A stretch of DNA of 8,887 nt from Hyphomicrobiales bacterium (GTDB taxonomy: Bacteria > Pseudomonadota > Alphaproteobacteria > Rhizobiales > Xanthobacteraceae): positions 1-8,887 of the forward strand of contig JAPLPC010000226.1 in the NCBI GenBank assembly GCA_026400425.1, read 5' to 3'. The translations under genes and the position numbers were made by a program. Below, piece by piece: positions 7,099 through 8,887 of this stretch; positions within the stretch are counted from its first letter, which is position 1; each line of letters opens with the position of its first letter. Under the pieces are notes generated by a model. The model was given only the letters and a program-made list of their open reading frames with translations. It had not been told where the DNA came from and ran no database searches.

Positions 7099-7725
7099 AT
7101 GGCCATCGAATGGACCGAAGACCGCGTCGCGGCGCTTGAAACCCCGCAGCTCAAGAACCTGCGCGAGAACGCCCTGAAGCGTGACGTCGCCGCTCTGGCT
7201 GACCTGTGCACCGCCGAACTCACCAAGCGCAATGCCGACAAGCCGCGCCGCATCGGCCAGCCGCGCTCCGAGGCCAAGCAGTTCGAGCACGACATGGCCG
7301 ACCAGATCGCGGCCATCGGCAAGACGCTGGCCGAGAAATACGATCTTTCGGAAGCGACCGCCAAGGCGAAGTCGGAAGGCGTGAAGGGGTTCAAGGCCCA
7401 CAAGCTGCTCGACTCCAAGGGCTCGGCCAAGCTCGGCGGCATGCAGCGCGACGGCTCGGTTGCTGTCGATCGCTACATCTCCTATCGGCGCGGCAAGGAC
7501 ATCGTCACCCTCAGCGTATTCCTGCTCAAGGACCAGCCGCTCGACGCGCATGAGTTTCAGGTGATCGCACCGCTGGCGATGCTCGACGGCGGCAAGCCGG
7601 TGGCGGAAATCCGCCCGACCGCGACGCCCGCGCAGAAGCAGTCCGCCGATGGCGGTCTTGCCTTCAAGGATCTCGACAGCGCAGCTGCGGCATTTGACGC
7701 CGTGCTCGCCAAGATCGCCGCTTGA
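7099..7725 (+). CDS. Uncharacterised 208-residue soluble protein
   Basis: I do not recognise this family. The start MAIEWTEDRVAAL is preceded by a good GGAGA site. Residues 1-90 look almost entirely helical and highly charged (LKNLRENALKRDVAALADL, LTKRNADKPRR, FEHDMADQIAAIGKTLAEKY). Residues 95-175 look like a compact mixed domain with predicted strands (VAVDRYISYRR, IVTLSVFLL, FQVIAPLAML). The C-terminal 30 residues are alanine-rich and helical (DLDSAAAAFDAVLAKIAA). There is no signal peptide, transmembrane segment, cysteine cluster or known catalytic motif. The lysine-rich stretch around 88-111 (KAKSEGVKGFKAHK..) could touch nucleic acid, but that is speculation. Codon use resembles the neighbours, so it appears native. 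It lies between guaB and a strong terminator, so it may be co-transcribed with guaB or have its own promoter in the 179-bp gap; I could not find a convincing one. Confidence 0.85.
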   Translation: MAIEWTEDRVAALETPQLKNLRENALKRDVAALADLCTAELTKRNADKPRRIGQPRSEAKQFEHDMADQIAAIGKTLAEKYDLSEATAKAKSEGVKGFKAHKLLDSKGSAKLGGMQRDGSVAVDRYISYRRGKDIVTLSVFLLKDQPLDAHEFQVIAPLAMLDGGKPVAEIRPTATPAQKQSADGGLAFKDLDSAAAAFDAVLAKIAA

Positions 7726-7742
7726 TATAATGATTTACGAAT

Positions 7743-7778
7743 AAAACGCGGCGCGCGATCATCGCGTGCCGCGTTTTT
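7743..7778 (+). terminator. Strong intrinsic terminator
   Basis: AAAACGCGGC (7743-7752) pairs perfectly with GCCGCGTTTT (7768-7777). The stem continues inward through a G-U pair and CGCGAT/ATCGCG, giving a near-continuous hairpin of about 15 pairs followed by a run of five T. It begins 17 bp after the stop of the uncharacterised gene and separates it from the oxidoreductase. The flanking A-run may let it also work in reverse. Confidence 0.9.
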
Positions 7779-7820
7779 GCGTCCGGCTCTCCACAGAACA
7801 AAAAGCAAAAGGAAACATCC

Positions 7821-8846
7821 ATGACCGCATCGGCCAAACGCGTCGTTCTCGCATCGCGCCCGCATGGCGAACCGACCCCGTCCAATTTCCGCATCGAAGA
7901 CGTTGCCGTGCCGAAGCCCGGCGAGGGCGAAGTGCTGCTGCGCACGATCTGGCTGTCGCTTGATCCCTATATGCGCGGACGCATGAATGACGGCCCGTCC
8001 TATGCAGCGCCTGTTACGGTGGATGGCGTGATGGAAGGCGGCACCGTGTGCGAGGTGATCGCCTCCAACAATCCGGGCTTCATCGCCGGCGATATCGTGC
8101 TGGCGCATGCCGGTTGGCAGACCCATGCGATTTCCGACGGCAAGGGCCTGCGCAAGATCGATCCCGCCATCGCGCCAATCTCGACGGCCGTGGGCATTCT
8201 CGGCATGCCGGGCATGACCGCCTACACGGGCCTGCTGGCGATCGGCAATCCGCAACCGGGTGAGACTGTCGTGGTCGCCGCAGCCTCGGGCGCGGTGGGC
8301 TCGGCGGTCGGCCAGATCGCCAAGATCAAAGGCGCCAAGGCGGTCGGCATTGCCGGTGGGGCAGACAAGTGCCGCTACGTGGTGGAAGAGCTCGGCTTCG
8401 ACGCCTGCATCGATCACCGCGATCCGAATTTCGCGGCGAAGCTGAAGGATGCCTGCCCGAACGGGATCGACGTGTATTTCGAGAATGTCGGCGGCGAGGT
8501 GTTCGAGGCGGTGTTTCCGCTACTGAACTTCTTCGCCCGCATCCCCGTTTGTGGCCTCATCGCGCAATATAACGACACCGAGTCGAGCGCGCCGAAATGG
8601 GCGGGTGCGATGATGCGCAACGTGCTAACCAAGCGCCTCAACTTCCGCGGCTTCATCGTCCGCGACTTTGCCTCCATGCATGGCGACTTCCTGCGCGACA
8701 TGGCGCAGTGGGTGCGCGAGGGCAAGGTGAAGTACAAGGAGCACGTCACCGAAGGCCTCGACAATGCGCCGACGGCGTTCATGGGCCTGCTCAAGGGCCA
8801 GAATTTCGGCAAGCAATTGGTGCGGGTCGGGCCGGACAAGGCTTAA
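7821..8846 (+). CDS. curA: NADPH-dependent oxidoreductase, CurA / leukotriene B4 12-hydroxydehydrogenase type
   Basis: This is a 341-residue cytoplasmic medium-chain reductase of the zinc-independent class that reduces carbon-carbon double bonds of enones using NADPH. The opening RVVLASRPHGEPTPSNFRIE (7-26) and SLDPYMRGRMNDGPSY (46-61) match E. coli CurA (curcumin/dihydrocurcumin reductase) as I recall it. GILGMPGMTAYTGLL (125-139) leads into the Rossmann fold, with the nucleotide loop AAASGAVGS (153-161) and VGIAGGADKCR (175-185). YFENVGG (219-225), ARIPVCGLIAQYN (239-251) and GLLKGQNFGKQLVRV near the end complete the family pattern. The cysteine and histidine ligands of zinc alcohol dehydrogenases are absent, as expected. 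The length matches the family. AAGGAAA (7809-7815) is the ribosome site. The upstream terminator implies a promoter in the 40 bp before the gene or within it. The physiological substrate cannot be told from sequence. Confidence 0.95.
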   Translation: MTASAKRVVLASRPHGEPTPSNFRIEDVAVPKPGEGEVLLRTIWLSLDPYMRGRMNDGPSYAAPVTVDGVMEGGTVCEVIASNNPGFIAGDIVLAHAGWQTHAISDGKGLRKIDPAIAPISTAVGILGMPGMTAYTGLLAIGNPQPGETVVVAAASGAVGSAVGQIAKIKGAKAVGIAGGADKCRYVVEELGFDACIDHRDPNFAAKLKDACPNGIDVYFENVGGEVFEAVFPLLNFFARIPVCGLIAQYNDTESSAPKWAGAMMRNVLTKRLNFRGFIVRDFASMHGDFLRDMAQWVREGKVKYKEHVTEGLDNAPTAFMGLLKGQNFGKQLVRVGPDKA

Positions 8847-8856
8847 TTTCTTCAGC

Positions 8857-8887
8857 CGTCGTTACGAGCGCGGCGAAGCAATCCAGA
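8857..8887. repeat. Fragment of a dispersed palindromic (REP-like) element, cut by the window edge
   Basis: The sequence beginning cgtcgttacgagcg and ending gcgaagcaatccaga closely resembles the repeat 'cgtcattgcgagcg..gcgaagcaatccaga', which I know to be scattered through intergenic regions of Bradyrhizobium-group and other alphaproteobacterial genomes. It starts 10 bp after the oxidoreductase stop, the usual intergenic position. The rest of the element lies outside the window. Confidence 0.7.

Noticed and set aside
7557..8417. Minus-strand open frame across the terminator and the oxidoreductase
   Set aside because: It reads through a strong terminator hairpin and is antisense to two good genes.
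1..8887. Mobile element, prophage, CRISPR, toxin-antitoxin or defence system
   Set aside because: I saw no transposase, integrase, direct-repeat array, tRNA gene or composition break. Apart from the edge repeat, the region looks like ordinary chromosomal housekeeping DNA.

Overview
The window is GC-rich alphaproteobacterial DNA, most likely from the Bradyrhizobium/Rhodopseudomonas group (Nitrobacteraceae). This rests on the amino-acid character of GuaB, RlmE and the Ppx/GppA protein, on the gene order ppx - rlmE - (MFS) - guaB that I recall as common in Hyphomicrobiales, and on a fragment of a dispersed palindromic repeat (..gcgaagcaatccaga) at the right edge that is frequent in those genomes. 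No database search was possible; all identifications come from reading the translations.

Layout. Positions 1-1670 (minus) hold the N-terminal 556 residues of a molybdenum hydroxylase large subunit (form II CoxL-like, AYRGAGR motif) that runs off the left edge. A divergent spacer of about 200 bp separates it from a plus-strand pair, Ppx/GppA phosphatase (1868-2924) and 23S rRNA methyltransferase RlmE (2992-3610). Both genes are broken. In each, good homology continues on both sides of a sharp junction, but the reading frame changes and conserved residues between are missing, so each seems to carry an internal deletion. The rlmE stop overlaps the stop of a convergent 14-TM drug-efflux-type MFS transporter (3607-5097, minus). 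A 334-bp spacer follows with a palindrome-rich leader, then intact guaB (5432-6919), a 208-residue protein I do not recognise (7099-7725), a strong intrinsic terminator (7743-7778) and a CurA-like NADPH-dependent oxidoreductase (7821-8846).

How the genes fit together. guaB commits IMP to guanine nucleotides. RlmE matures 23S rRNA, and Ppx/GppA acts on polyphosphate or pppGpp. This is a housekeeping neighbourhood touching nucleotide, stringent-response and ribosome physiology, with efflux and redox genes interspersed. I see no phage, CRISPR, defence, toxin-antitoxin or biosynthetic system. The points most worth checking are the two adjacent broken housekeeping genes (real decay or a sequence/assembly fault) and the potentially structured 5' leader of guaB.
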